From assembly GCA_964350145.1 (NCBI GenBank), contig CAYGJL010000003.1, positions 34,477-98,476 of the forward strand: DNA of 64,000 nucleotides, in the 5' to 3' direction. Every line of letters begins with the position of its first letter. Position 1 is the stretch's first letter. A program made the translations under genes and the position numbers. The notes beneath the pieces are model-generated. The model ran no database searches, was not told where the DNA came from, and worked only from the letters and a program-made list of their open reading frames with translations. This document shows positions 7,902 through 16,482 of the stretch, piece after piece. This DNA comes from JACDCY01 sp964350145. GTDB taxonomy: Bacteria; Gemmatimonadota; Gemmatimonadetes; Gemmatimonadales; Gemmatimonadaceae.

Positions 7902-8441
7902 TCAGCGCCGCGCGGCTTTCTTGGCGGGCTTTTTCGCGGGCGGCTTTTTGGCAGGAGCTTTCTTCGCGGCTTTCTTGGCGGCGGGCTTCTTCGCGGCGGC
8001 CTTTTTCGCAACTGGCTTCGCCTTATGGGCGGGCGCGTGCTTCGCGGCCGGCTTGTGCGCGGCGGACTTCGCCGGCGCCGAAGGACGGCTCGCGCCCGAC
8101 GGCTTCCGCTTGCCGTGATGTTCCTCGACGTCGCGAATGAGCTTGTCGGCTTCCTCCTGCGTCATCTGGCCGCGGCGCACCATGTACTGCACGAGATCGC
8201 GGGCGCTCTCGGCCACGAATCCGGTGAGGCCGGCGGCGGCGCCGATCACGTCCTTCATGGCGGCGGCCATCTTGCTGCCGGCTTCGAGGCTGATCTCCTG
8301 CGCCTTCGCGGTCATCTCCGCGACGGTGTCGCGCACGTCCTGGCCGCGGTGGCCGGGGCTGCGGCGCGGCGGGATCACGGGCGCGCCCGGAGCGGCCGAG
8401 GGTGCCGCAGGAACTGTTGGAACTGAGGGCTTTTCAGCCAT
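7902..8441 (-). CDS. Phasin-like protein with histone H1-like tail
   Basis: 179 residues. A Pro/Ala-rich leader is followed by a helical coiled-coil region (residues 33-110; VRDTVAEMTAKAQEISLEAG..., MTQEEADKLIRDVEEHH) similar in style to PhaI/PhaF phasins. Residues 111-179 are almost only Lys, Ala and Pro (KKAAKKAPAKKPPAKK), like the DNA-binding tail of PhaF or eukaryotic H1. Phasin-H1 proteins link storage granules to DNA. No phaC is in the window, so a nucleoid-associated role is equally likely. Confidence 0.72.
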   Translation of the reverse strand: MAEKPSVPTVPAAPSAAPGAPVIPPRRSPGHRGQDVRDTVAEMTAKAQEISLEAGSKMAAAMKDVIGAAAGLTGFVAESARDLVQYMVRRGQMTQEEADKLIRDVEEHHGKRKPSGASRPSAPAKSAAHKPAAKHAPAHKAKPVAKKAAAKKPAAKKAAKKAPAKKPPAKKPAKKAARR

Positions 8442-8477
8442 TTCTTCTATGGAAGGAGAGGAGGGGATGCAGGGTGG

Positions 8478-8512
8478 TGACTAGTGACTCGTGACTAGTG
8501 ACTAGTAACTGC
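8478..8512. repeat. Tandem TGACTAG heptads, family C, copy 1
   Basis: Five perfect-length heptads: TGACTAG TGACTCG TGACTAG TGACTAG TAACTGC. The same ending TAACTGC follows the heptads at 60532-60538. Confidence 0.9.
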
Positions 8513-8758
8513 AAACCTAGGTGCGTTGAGCGGGCGTAAGTATATGTCGCTATGGTTGATACGCAAGTGATGCCCGGGGCATTGTAGGGAGACGGCAAAG
8601 CAGACGTATTGAACCGTTTTTAACGCCAGTTTAACGACAGTAATAATTCAGTATAGCAACAGTTAGACAGAATAGCGATGTATTTGGACCAGTTTGTGTG
8701 AGGGTGAAAATGCAGTCAAAATTCATTTTGCAAGGACCGCCCAATCCGCACGTGCTCG

Positions 8759-8839
8759 AAGCTGGCTGCTCCCAGCTGGCAGCGCGCAGCTTTTCTGTTC
8801 TATGTGGCAGTTCACCGTTTCCGTTCTATGTGGCAGTTT
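8759..8839. repeat. Family B element, half copy
   Basis: Only the right half is present: AGC words at about 7-bp steps running into TTCTGTTCTATGTGGCAGTT. The last segment (GTTCTATGTGGCAGTT) is then duplicated at 8824-8838. There is no left arm. Confidence 0.75.
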
Positions 8840-8947
8840 CCCCAGGTTGCCCCCGGGGAGACCTTATCGTCAAACAACGTGAGACCCGCACCTTCGCCCC
8901 CCGCTTCGAGTCTTTCAGCGATTCCCACGCAGCGTTACACTAGCGCC

Positions 8948-9517
8948 GTGGACCAGTCCGCTTACGCCCCGCAGCAGCCGCAGTACGACGATCCCGACCC
9001 GGCGATAATCGCGCGGGTACTCGACGGCTCGAAGGACGCCTTCTCCATCCTCATCGCGCGCTACAGCGATCCGCTGTACCGGCACGCGCTCGGCATGACC
9101 GGCAGCCCCGACGTCGCCGAAGACATTCTGCAGACGTCGTTCATCAAGGCGTTCCAGCACCTCGGTGAAGTGCGCGGGCGGTTTGACGCGTGGGTGTTCC
9201 GCATCGTCGCGAACGCGTGCAAGGACTGGCTGAAGAACATTCGCCGCTCGCATCTCAGTTACGATGAGGACGACCAACCGTCTTCCCTTACGGGACCCGA
9301 TGAGGAGATGGATCGCAGCGAGCTGCGCGGGGATCTCGAGGGCGCGCTCGCCACGCTGGCGCCGACGCTGCGGGAAGCGTTCGTGATGAAGCACGTGGAA
9401 GGCAGATCGTACGAGGAGATGGCGGTGCTGCTCGAGACGACAGTTGGCGCGTTGAAGATGCGAGTGCATCGGGCGCGCGAGGCGCTGCAGGCGCTGCTCG
9501 AGGGCAAATACGAATGA
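8948..9517 (+). CDS. ECF sigma factor (RpoE-like)
   Basis: 189 residues of a group IV sigma-70 factor. Region 2 spans about residues 20-95 (IARYSDPLYRHALGM..., EDILQTSFIKAFQHL) and region 4 about 130-185 (LREAFVMKHVEGRSYEEMAV, then GALKMRVHRAREALQ). The frame is open further upstream but that sequence is repeat DNA. I chose GTG 8948 because it fits the family length and has a TACACT box 6 nt upstream. The next gene overlaps by 4 nt and may encode its regulator. Confidence 0.9.
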   Translation: MDQSAYAPQQPQYDDPDPAIIARVLDGSKDAFSILIARYSDPLYRHALGMTGSPDVAEDILQTSFIKAFQHLGEVRGRFDAWVFRIVANACKDWLKNIRRSHLSYDEDDQPSSLTGPDEEMDRSELRGDLEGALATLAPTLREAFVMKHVEGRSYEEMAVLLETTVGALKMRVHRAREALQALLEGKYE

Positions 9518-9729
9518 CAGGCGAGGGGACAGGACCAATGGACGACAAGAAAGACGAGAAGACGCCGGTGGAGCAGGACAAGGCCGCAGTGTGGGACAAG
9601 ATCAACGACGAAGCCGAGATGCTGCGGCGACGGACGACGCCGGTGTACATGAAGCAGCGGATCATGGACGCGCTGCCGGAGGCGCCGGAGCCGGCGAAGC
9701 CGTGGTACAAGCGGGTTCTGGACAAGTAG
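9514..9729 (+). CDS. Small soluble protein coupled to the sigma factor
   Basis: 71 residues (63 if the second Met, 24 nt downstream, is used), highly charged: DDKKDEKTPVEQDKAAVWDK, INDEAEMLRRRTTPVYMKQR, ending KPWYKRVLDK. No membrane segment and no zinc motif, so it is not a classic anti-sigma factor. The ATGA overlap with the sigma gene makes a regulatory partnership likely; that is inference from position only. Confidence 0.7.
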   Translation: MTGEGTGPMDDKKDEKTPVEQDKAAVWDKINDEAEMLRRRTTPVYMKQRIMDALPEAPEPAKPWYKRVLDK

Positions 9730-9746
9730 CGTCCCCGGAAGCGTTA

Positions 9747-9873
9747 AACTGCCACTTAGAACTGCCAAGCTGCGGGCGGCCAGCTAGGAGCATCCAGCTT
9801 CGAGCGAGTTCTTAGCCCGTAGCTGGCAGCTCCCCGCTGGCCGCTCGCAGCTTGGCAGTTCTAAGTGGCAGTT
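9747..9873. repeat. Palindromic heptad repeat, family B, copy 1
   Basis: 9747-9774 and 9846-9873 are a perfect 28-bp inverted repeat beginning AACTGCCACTTAGAACTG. The interior carries AGC/GCC words at 7-bp steps. It lies between convergent genes. The right arm encodes the last codons and TAG stop of the radical SAM gene. Confidence 0.93.
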
Positions 9874-10967
9874 AGCAGTTCCAGCTGCAGCACGTCCTTC
9901 CCGCCGAATCTCGGCAGCTCCGAATCATCCTCGTCCTCCATCCGCGACGACCCGCGCACGCCGTACTTCGCGCACGTCTTCTCGAAAAACTTTGCCAGCC
10001 CCTCGCGGTACCGCTCGCCCGCCTGGTGCCCGCGGCCGTACGTCGCCCGGTAGCTCGAAGCCAGTTCCGGGAACTCCGTCTCGATGAACGGCAGATAGCG
10101 CTGCTTGGCAGAGCTGCGCAGCCGGAGCGCGCACGCGGCAACGTGGGTCGCGCCCGCTTCGGCCACGCGCTTCACCAGCGCGTCGAGATCCGCGGGCTTG
10201 TCGGTGATCCCCGGCAGCACCGGCATGCAGTTGATCCGCGACTCGATCCCCGCCGCGCGCAACCGCGACAGCGCGCGCACGCGCGCTTCGGGAGTGGGCG
10301 AGCGCGGCTCGAGCTTGCGCGCCAGCTCGCGGTCGAGCGTGATGAGCGAGATGTGCACCGAGAGTTGCGAGTGCCGCGATATGCGCGTGAGCAGGTCTAT
10401 GTCGCGCGTGATCAGCGGACTCTTGGTGATGATCACGATCTTGAGGCCGGGGTGCATCGCCAACACCTCGAGCACGCCACGCGTCACCCTGAATCTGCGC
10501 TCCGCGGGCTGATACGGATCGGTCGCGCTGCCGATGAGCAGCACCGTACCGTTGACGAGCTGCCGGTGCTTGTCGCTGCCGTGGCGAAGCGCGCGCGCGA
10601 GCAGCTGCGGCGCGTTGGTCTTCACGAAGATGTTGCGCTCGAACGCGAGCCACGCCGGCATCTGCTCGTACTTCGCGGCGAGCGGATCTTCCATCCGCCG
10701 CGCGTCGGACGCGCGCTCCATCACGTACCGGTGGGCGTAGCGCGCGTAGCAGTAGGTACAGCCGAAGGCGCAGCCGGTGTAGGGATTGAGCGACCAGAAA
10801 TCCATGCCGGTGGTCTCGGGTCCGTTCAGGACGTTCTTCGCGGGGGCGGCGTAGTAGCTGATGTCCTTCTGCTCCTCTAAGAGCGGAAGGAGACGGGACT
10901 TCCGGTCGTACTCCGGTCCGAAGAGCCCGGCTTGTACCGGAGTTGGCTGCCGCTTCGTCTTGACCAC
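9861..10967 (-). CDS. Radical SAM protein, SplB-like (PA0069/Rv2578c type)
   Basis: 368 residues. The CxxxCxxC cluster motif is CAFGCTYCYARYAH, about residue 70, in an elongated context (NPYTGCAFGC) characteristic of this SplB-like subgroup. The TIM-barrel continues through ATDPYQPAERRFRVTRGVLE and VIITKSPLITRDIDLL. The substrate is unknown; members are often annotated as spore photoproduct lyase-like but are found in non-sporulating bacteria. I chose GTG 10967; an ATG 48 nt upstream lies inside a repeat. The C-terminus LLTAT and the TAG stop are encoded by the family B element. Confidence 0.88.
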   Translation of the reverse strand: MVKTKRQPTPVQAGLFGPEYDRKSRLLPLLEEQKDISYYAAPAKNVLNGPETTGMDFWSLNPYTGCAFGCTYCYARYAHRYVMERASDARRMEDPLAAKYEQMPAWLAFERNIFVKTNAPQLLARALRHGSDKHRQLVNGTVLLIGSATDPYQPAERRFRVTRGVLEVLAMHPGLKIVIITKSPLITRDIDLLTRISRHSQLSVHISLITLDRELARKLEPRSPTPEARVRALSRLRAAGIESRINCMPVLPGITDKPADLDALVKRVAEAGATHVAACALRLRSSAKQRYLPFIETEFPELASSYRATYGRGHQAGERYREGLAKFFEKTCAKYGVRGSSRMEDEDDSELPRFGGKDVLQLELLTAT

Positions 10968-11006
10968 ACAGGGACGGTACCGAAGGAAAACCGAAAGGGC
11001 AAGAGG

Positions 11007-11132
11007 AACTGCCACTTAGAACAGCCAAGCGGCGCGCTGCCAGCTGGAAGCCGCCAGCTTCGAGCCAGTTGAAGCTCGCGGCTGGCAGCTCCCCGCTGGC
11101 CGCTCGCAGCTTGGCTGTTCTATTTGGCAGTT
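11007..11132. repeat. Palindromic heptad repeat, family B, copy 2
   Basis: The arms AACTGCCACTTAGAACAGCC and GGCTGTTCTATTTGGCAGTT pair. Compared with copy 1, ACTG has become ACAG on the left and CAGT has become CTGT on the right, keeping pairing. It lies between divergent genes. Confidence 0.9.
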
Positions 11133-11149
11133 CTCACTATCTTCGAACC

Positions 11150-11437
11150 ATGCGTGACCTCTTGTCCGACATCGCCATTCATCGCGGGCTGGCCAGCCTC
11201 TCCGGCTGGTCGCGGAAGGGCGACACCATCACCAAGACCTACCAGTTCAAAACCTTCCCGGCCGCGATCTCGTTCGTCGGCCGCGTGGCCGAGGCCGCGG
11301 AGACCGCGGACCATCACCCGGACATCGACATCCGGCACATCAAGGTGACGTGCACGCTGAGCACGCACGACGCGGGCGGGATCACGCAGAACGATCTGGA
11401 TCTCGCGGCGGAGATCGATTTCGCGGAGAACGGCTAA
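11150..11437 (+). CDS. phhB: Pterin-4a-carbinolamine dehydratase
   Basis: 95 residues. Recycles the 4a-hydroxy-tetrahydrobiopterin formed by aromatic amino-acid hydroxylases. The family signature is present: TADHHPDIDIRHIKVTCTL (catalytic His pair and downstream strand) and LDLAAEIDF at the C-terminus, at the typical length. The ATG at 11150 has TATCTT 6 nt upstream, suggesting a leaderless message. The long upstream frame runs into repeat DNA and is discarded. Confidence 0.92.
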   Translation: MRDLLSDIAIHRGLASLSGWSRKGDTITKTYQFKTFPAAISFVGRVAEAAETADHHPDIDIRHIKVTCTLSTHDAGGITQNDLDLAAEIDFAENG

Positions 11438-11441
11438 CTGA

Positions 11442-11548
11442 GCTGTTGGCTATTGGCTATTGGCTGTTAGCTAACAACTCCTTCCTTTCCGGTTCTTCCC
11501 GTAGTTCCGCCCAGCTAATAGCCAACAGCCAATAGCTAATAGCTATCG
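11442..11548. repeat. Heptad repeat palindrome, family D, copy 1
   Basis: Left: GCTGTTG GCTATTG GCTATTG GCTGTTA GCTAACA. Right: GCTAATA GCCAACA GCCAATA GCTAATA GCTATCG. Each side is five heptads and the two sides are complementary. Confidence 0.9.
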
Positions 11549-11561
11549 GTATATTCAGCTC

Positions 11562-12497
11562 ATGGCTCAGCATCGCCAGTCCTCCTTGGATCGCCTCATC
11601 GCCGACATCGGTCCCGTCGACCAGGTGGGCATCGAGGAGCGCGCCGCCAAGTTCACCACGCGCAGCATCAAGAAGGGCTCGAAGCTGTGGGGGCTGAAGA
11701 CGGCGGTGTCCATGGTGGACCTCACCACGCTCGAGGGGAAGGACACGCCCGGCAAGATCGCGTCGCTCTGTCAGAAGGCGAGAGCGCCGAGCCCCGATCC
11801 GGAGGTGCCGTCGGTCGCGGCGGTGTGCATTTATCCCTTCCTGGTGAAGTACGCGCGCAAGGCGCTGGCCGATACGTCCATCAAGGTCGCGTCGGTCGCG
11901 ACTTCGTTCCCGTCAGGGCAGAGCTCGCTCAAGCTCCGCTTGCAGGAAGTCAGGCAGGCGGTGTCCGACGGCGCCGACGAAGTGGACATGGTCATCAACC
12001 GCGGGCTCTTCCTCTCCGGCGAGTTGGACGCGGTGCAGGACGAGGTCGCGGCGGTGGTCGAGGCGTGCGGCGAGTCCACGCTCAAGGTCATTCTCGAGGT
12101 GAGCGAGCTGGAGACGTACGACAACATCCGCGCGGCATCCATGCTGGCGATGCGCGTGCTGCGCGCGGACGACTTTATCAAGACGAGCACGGGCAAGGCG
12201 TCGGGGAGCGCGACGATCGCGAACACGCAAGTCATGTTGGAAGCGATCCGCGATTTCTACCTCGCGACCGGCACGCCGATCGGGATGAAGCCCGCGGGCG
12301 GGATCCGCACCGCGAAGCAGGCGCTGCACTATCTCGTCGCTGTCAAGGAGACGCTCGGCGACGCGTGGCTCAACAACACACGCTACCGCTTCGGCGCGAG
12401 CGCGCTGCTGAACGACCTGCTGCGGCAGATCGAGAAGCAGAAGACCGGCGCGTACCAGGCGCCGTACTACTTCTCCGAAGCGAGCGGGAGCTACTGA
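11562..12497 (+). CDS. deoC: Deoxyribose-phosphate aldolase
   Basis: 311 residues, the long DeoC form. It splits 2-deoxyribose 5-phosphate into glyceraldehyde 3-phosphate and acetaldehyde. The Schiff-base lysine is in DFIKTSTGK (about residue 206), with MVDLTTLEGKDTP at the start of the barrel, VDMVINRG and the phosphate-binding KPAGGIRT. The ATG lies 6 nt after TATATT (11550-11555), consistent with a leaderless message. The stop overlaps the next ATG by one base, and the two aldehyde dehydrogenases downstream are placed to oxidise the acetaldehyde formed. Confidence 0.95.
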   Translation: MAQHRQSSLDRLIADIGPVDQVGIEERAAKFTTRSIKKGSKLWGLKTAVSMVDLTTLEGKDTPGKIASLCQKARAPSPDPEVPSVAAVCIYPFLVKYARKALADTSIKVASVATSFPSGQSSLKLRLQEVRQAVSDGADEVDMVINRGLFLSGELDAVQDEVAAVVEACGESTLKVILEVSELETYDNIRAASMLAMRVLRADDFIKTSTGKASGSATIANTQVMLEAIRDFYLATGTPIGMKPAGGIRTAKQALHYLVAVKETLGDAWLNNTRYRFGASALLNDLLRQIEKQKTGAYQAPYYFSEASGSY

Positions 12498-14014
12498 TGA
12501 GTCTGACCAAGGCCGCGCCGAAAGCGCGCAAGAAGACGCAGGCCGTCGCGACGGCGCACGTCCCCGAGCTCATCTTCGGCGACCTGTGGGAGTTCGATCC
12601 CGCGCCCGAGAGCGCGGACCCGAAAATCAAGCCGCAGTACGAGCTGTTCATCGGCGGCGAGTTCGTCGCGCCGGAGAGCGGGAAGTACTTCGACTCGATC
12701 AATCCGGCGAACGAGAAGAAGCTCGCGCGCATCGCCGTGGCGGGCACGCACGACGTGGACCTGGCCTACAAGGCGGCGCAGAGCGCGTTCGACTCGACGT
12801 GGCGGAAGATGCCGGGGAAGGAGCGCGGGAAGTACGTGTACCGCATCGCCCGGCTCATCCAGGACCGCGCGCGTGAATTCGCGGTAGCCGAGACGATGGA
12901 TGGCGGGAAGCCGATCAAGGAATCGCGCGACTTCGACGTGCCGATGATGGCCGCGCACTTCTTTTACCACGCCGGTTGGGCCGACAAGATCCAGTATGCG
13001 ATACCGGGCCGTCCGACCGAGCCGCTCGGCGTTGTCGGCCAGGTGATTCCGTGGAACTTCCCGCTGCTGATGCTGGCGTGGAAGGTTGCGCCGGCGATTG
13101 CGACGGGGAACTGCGTCGTCCTGAAGCCCGCTGAAACGACGTCGGTGACGGCGATGAAGTTCGCCGAGCTGCTGCAGGAAGCGGATTTGCCGCCGGGCGT
13201 GGTGAACTTCGTGACGGGCGCGGGCGAGACGGGCGCGGCGGTGATGTCGCATCCGATCGCGTCGAAGGTGGCGTTCACGGGCTCGACCGAAGTGGGCAAG
13301 CTGATCATGCGCTCGCTCGCCGGCAGCGACAAGAAGATGACGATGGAGCTGGGCGGGAAGGCCGCCAACATCGTGTTCGACGACGCGCCGCTGGATCAGG
13401 CGGTGGAAGGAATCGTCAACGGAATCTTCTTCAACCAGGGGCACGTGTGCTGCGCGGGCAGCCGGCTGCTGGTGCAGGAATCGGTGGCGGACGAGGTCGT
13501 CGAGAAGCTGAAGCGTCGCGTCGCCGTGCTGCGCGTGGGCGATCCGCTGGACAAGAACACCGACATCGGCGCGATCAACTCGCGCGCGCAGCTGGAGAAG
13601 ATCGAGGAGCTGGTGCAGTCGGGAGTGGAGCAGGGCGCGAAGATGTTCCAGCCGTCGTGCCGGCTGCCGGGCTCCGGCTTCTTCTATCGTCCGACGATCT
13701 TCACCGGCGTGACGCAGAGCCACCGCATCGCCACCGAGGAGATCTTCGGTCCGGTGTTGAGCGTGCTGACTTTCCGCACGCTGGAGGAAGCAGTCGAGAA
13801 GGCGAACAACACTGCGTACGGACTGTCGGCCGGCGTGTGGACCGACAAGGGCTCGCGCATCCTGAAGATGAGCACCGAGCTGAAGGCCGGCGTCGTGTGG
13901 GCGAACACCTTCAACAAGTTCGATCCCTCGTCACCCTTCGGCGGCTACAAGGAGAGCGGCTTCGGCCGGGAAGGCGGGCGGCAGGGATTGCTGGACTACG
14001 TGAGGTTGACCTGA
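12497..14014 (+). CDS. Aldehyde dehydrogenase
   Basis: 505 residues of NAD(P)-dependent aldehyde dehydrogenase. N-terminal cofactor domain with VIPWNFPLLMLAWKVAPA and VNFVTGAGETGAA; catalytic Glu in MELGGKAANIVFDD (about 283) and nucleophilic Cys in FFNQGHVCCAGSRL (about 318). C-terminal EEIFGPVLSV and SPFGGYKESGFGRE. The position behind deoC suggests oxidation of acetaldehyde to acetate during deoxynucleoside catabolism; that substrate is inferred. Confidence 0.94.
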   Translation: MSLTKAAPKARKKTQAVATAHVPELIFGDLWEFDPAPESADPKIKPQYELFIGGEFVAPESGKYFDSINPANEKKLARIAVAGTHDVDLAYKAAQSAFDSTWRKMPGKERGKYVYRIARLIQDRAREFAVAETMDGGKPIKESRDFDVPMMAAHFFYHAGWADKIQYAIPGRPTEPLGVVGQVIPWNFPLLMLAWKVAPAIATGNCVVLKPAETTSVTAMKFAELLQEADLPPGVVNFVTGAGETGAAVMSHPIASKVAFTGSTEVGKLIMRSLAGSDKKMTMELGGKAANIVFDDAPLDQAVEGIVNGIFFNQGHVCCAGSRLLVQESVADEVVEKLKRRVAVLRVGDPLDKNTDIGAINSRAQLEKIEELVQSGVEQGAKMFQPSCRLPGSGFFYRPTIFTGVTQSHRIATEEIFGPVLSVLTFRTLEEAVEKANNTAYGLSAGVWTDKGSRILKMSTELKAGVVWANTFNKFDPSSPFGGYKESGFGREGGRQGLLDYVRLT

Positions 14015-14961
14015 TGCCCGGGGGCAATCGGAAGTCCGGAAATGGTTCGTCCTCTCCAGGGCGCAGGCCGCAGCACGCAGCACGCAACGCCGTTCCCCGC
14101 GTTCCGGTTGCAAAGACCCCCAAGGTCTACGTCGGCGGCGAATTCATCAGATCCGAATCCGGCCGCACGTATCCCCTCAACGGCAACGACGGGAATTTCT
14201 TTGCCAACATCCCGCTGTGCACGCGCAAGGATCTCCGCAACGCGGTCGAGGCTGCCGCGAAAGCCGGCGCGTCGTGGGCCAAGCGCACGCCGTACAACCG
14301 CGCGCAGATCGTGTATCGGCTCGCCGAGATGTTGGAGTCGCGCTCCGACGAGATGGCCGCGGCGATCTCGGGACCGAGCGGCGTTTCCCCCACCGTCGCG
14401 CGGCGGGAAGTCGCGGCCGCCGTGGACCGGCTGATCTACTACGCCGGCTGGGCCGACAAATTCGAGCAGGTGCTCGGCAACACCAATCCCGTGTCGGGGC
14501 CGTTCTTCAACTTCACCGTCGTCGAGCCCGTCGGGATCGTCGGCGTGATCGTGGACGACGGCTCACCGCTGCTCGCGCTCATCTCGCAGGTCGCGCCGGT
14601 GATCGTGAGCGGCAACGCCGTCGTCGTGCTCGCGTCGGAGCAGCACCCGTATCCCGCGATCGTGCTCGGCGAGATGCTCGCGACGTCGGACCTTCCCGGC
14701 GGCGTCGTCAACATCCTCACCGGCCAGCGCAAGGAGATGGTGCCGACGTTCGCGACGCACACCCACATCCGCGGGCTCGACGCGGTCGTGCCCGCCGCCG
14801 AGAAGAAGGAGCTCGCGCTCGGAGCGGCCGAGAGCGTGAAGCGGCTGCGCGCGCGGTCGTCGGAGAAGGTTATCGACTGGTATGCGGATTCGGCGCAGAG
14901 TGTGTACGAGATCCGCAACTTCATCGAGTTCAAAACGACCTGGCATCCGATCGGGGCGTAG
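14014..14961 (+). CDS. Aldehyde dehydrogenase-like protein lacking the catalytic domain
   Basis: 315 residues. A basic, Pro-rich leader (1-35) is followed by the aldehyde dehydrogenase cofactor domain (YVGGEFIRSESGRTYPLN..., YYAGWADKFEQVLG, VEPVGIVGVIVDD, VVNILTGQ). After about residue 250 the sequence departs from the family: the catalytic Glu and Cys regions are absent and it ends 150-180 residues short of a full enzyme. The frame is intact and start-stop coupled to the first dehydrogenase (ATG overlaps TGA by one base), so it looks maintained. It may pair with the complete enzyme as a regulatory subunit; that is inference. Confidence 0.85.
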   Translation: MPGGNRKSGNGSSSPGRRPQHAARNAVPRVPVAKTPKVYVGGEFIRSESGRTYPLNGNDGNFFANIPLCTRKDLRNAVEAAAKAGASWAKRTPYNRAQIVYRLAEMLESRSDEMAAAISGPSGVSPTVARREVAAAVDRLIYYAGWADKFEQVLGNTNPVSGPFFNFTVVEPVGIVGVIVDDGSPLLALISQVAPVIVSGNAVVVLASEQHPYPAIVLGEMLATSDLPGGVVNILTGQRKEMVPTFATHTHIRGLDAVVPAAEKKELALGAAESVKRLRARSSEKVIDWYADSAQSVYEIRNFIEFKTTWHPIGA

Positions 14962-15005
14962 CCCCGGCCGGCAATTCCGTCGCGGGGTTATGGACACTTG
15001 TTGAA

Positions 15006-16334
15006 ATGACGGGTGTGTACCGAGCGGCGTTTGCCGCCCAAGCGGCACTGTTGATCTACCTGCAGGTCATCGAGTGGGTTGACCTGTATCCCTGGAACGA
15101 CATCCGGGGCGGGAACAGTCAGGAAGCGCTCGACATCGCTCTCGGAGTGTTCATGCTTCTCGCGCTGGCGGCCACTTGGCGCCGCTGGTGGCCCGGACTG
15201 CTGATTGCGGTGCTGGGGTACCTGGCCTGGATGTACCTGCAGATCACGACGTTCTGGGTTCCGTACGTGGGCGGTGCCACTCCCCGGTGGCAGCGGATTC
15301 ACGCGGCCAACTTTTCCGAAACGGTCCAGTGGTTACCCCGGTGGGACAGGCATCTGCCACCGGACGCGAGTCATTTCGTGCTCCAGCTCGTCCTTCTCGT
15401 TGCGCTCGTCATGACGACCATCGCGCTGCGAGAGGCGTATCGCGAGCGGCCAACCGGCTTGCGGACGACTGCAAACATGGTACTCGGCGGGATCGCGCTG
15501 ACGCTGGGAGCGGCGATCTCTGGATGTATTCCGCCGCCTCCAAGTTCAGGCTGGATAGGGGCATTTGGATACACTGAGGCGGACGTCCACTCTTTGGACG
15601 TCGGGGATTTCGGCTTCCCTTACGTACTCGTGCGCATCGGGAGTACTCGCCTCTGGCTGCCGTTCGACACGGGGAATATGGTCGGTCTCAGCGTCTCTTC
15701 AGTGCTATTCGATCAGCTAGGCCTGACGGCAGACGGCTACTATGACAGGGTGAACTCGGCAGGTGAGACGGTCGCGACCCTGCGCGTCGCTGACGCCCTC
15801 GACGTTTCGGTTCTCGGTCGCGATCTGGGGCCCACGCGCATCTACGAACTGGATCATCCGAGTTTGCCCGGGCTGGTAGGGCCTACTCTTATTGAAGGCG
15901 GACATTTCACCCTCGACTACGGGTCCCGGAGAATGGGTGTGGGCACCGGGAACCTGCCCGATTCCGTGCCGGGGTTCCGGCAGATTCCGTTGATCCGATC
16001 GAGTCGTCATCCGTTGCTCATTCTGGTGCGAGGCACGATCGAGGGTCGGGGAGTCCTGCTCGAACTAGACACTGGCAAAAGTCGCACTGTCATCAGCCCT
16101 GCCCTCTCTTCTGAGTTGGCGTTGAGGCGGGGGACCCAGGGAGTCGCGATTGACCGCTTGCGCATCGGCGATCTGTCGTTCGAGGTTCCGAGCGCGAAGG
16201 AGGTCGACCAGACTGCGATCGATCCTTCCTTGCCGGAGCCGATTCTTGCGGGGATAGGATCTGATATCCTTTCACGCTTCGTCTGGACCGTGGACTACGA
16301 GGCGGGAGTGCTATGGATTCCTGCCACTTCTTAG
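15006..16334 (+). CDS. Membrane-anchored double-DTG aspartic protease-like protein
   Basis: 442 residues. Residues 1-157 hold four hydrophobic helices (about 8-24, 42-57, 62-80, 124-141). A fifth helix from Met158 ends in AAISGC (Cys174), which matches a lipobox although it is internal. The rest is periplasmic with two aspartic-protease motifs, PFDTGNMVGLS (Asp221) and LELDTGKSRTVIS (Asp355), each followed by a repeat-like half (SSVLFDQLGL; SPALSSELAL). Retropepsin-like bacterial proteins usually have one DTG and dimerise; here both halves lie in one chain. Starts at ATG 15006, 44 nt after the preceding stop. Membrane module plus lipoprotein protease fused in one frame is the simplest reading. 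Confidence 0.8.
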   Translation: MTGVYRAAFAAQAALLIYLQVIEWVDLYPWNDIRGGNSQEALDIALGVFMLLALAATWRRWWPGLLIAVLGYLAWMYLQITTFWVPYVGGATPRWQRIHAANFSETVQWLPRWDRHLPPDASHFVLQLVLLVALVMTTIALREAYRERPTGLRTTANMVLGGIALTLGAAISGCIPPPPSSGWIGAFGYTEADVHSLDVGDFGFPYVLVRIGSTRLWLPFDTGNMVGLSVSSVLFDQLGLTADGYYDRVNSAGETVATLRVADALDVSVLGRDLGPTRIYELDHPSLPGLVGPTLIEGGHFTLDYGSRRMGVGTGNLPDSVPGFRQIPLIRSSRHPLLILVRGTIEGRGVLLELDTGKSRTVISPALSSELALRRGTQGVAIDRLRIGDLSFEVPSAKEVDQTAIDPSLPEPILAGIGSDILSRFVWTVDYEAGVLWIPATS

Positions 16335-16482
16335 CATTCAGGATGCGGCAGGGTGTTTCGCGCGAGGGTGGGTGAGGTGGCATTCTCCCCGCGTACGCCG
16401 AGCTCATCGCCCTCGGCCGCGGCGCCTAACAGAGAAATGGAGCTGGCGAGCCGCGTCGCAGCGCGAGAGCGTCGGAACCCGG
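16335..16482. other. Short gap between convergent genes
   Basis: 148 bp between the protease gene and the minus-strand membrane protein. No repeat element or clear hairpin is visible. Confidence 0.5.

Larger units (their letters stand above)
8442..8947. other. Intergenic region with repeats and AT-rich stretch
   Basis: 506 bp between divergent genes. It holds family C heptads (8478-8512), an AT-rich stretch at 8610-8700 with repeated TTTAACG words that may contain promoters, and half of a family B element (8759-8839). I see no convincing gene. Confidence 0.6.

Noticed and set aside
9747..9873. Family B elements as simple terminators
   Set aside because: Copies also lie between divergent genes (11007, 8759) and upstream of a gene (50469), and have no T-run; termination may be a side effect at convergent sites only.
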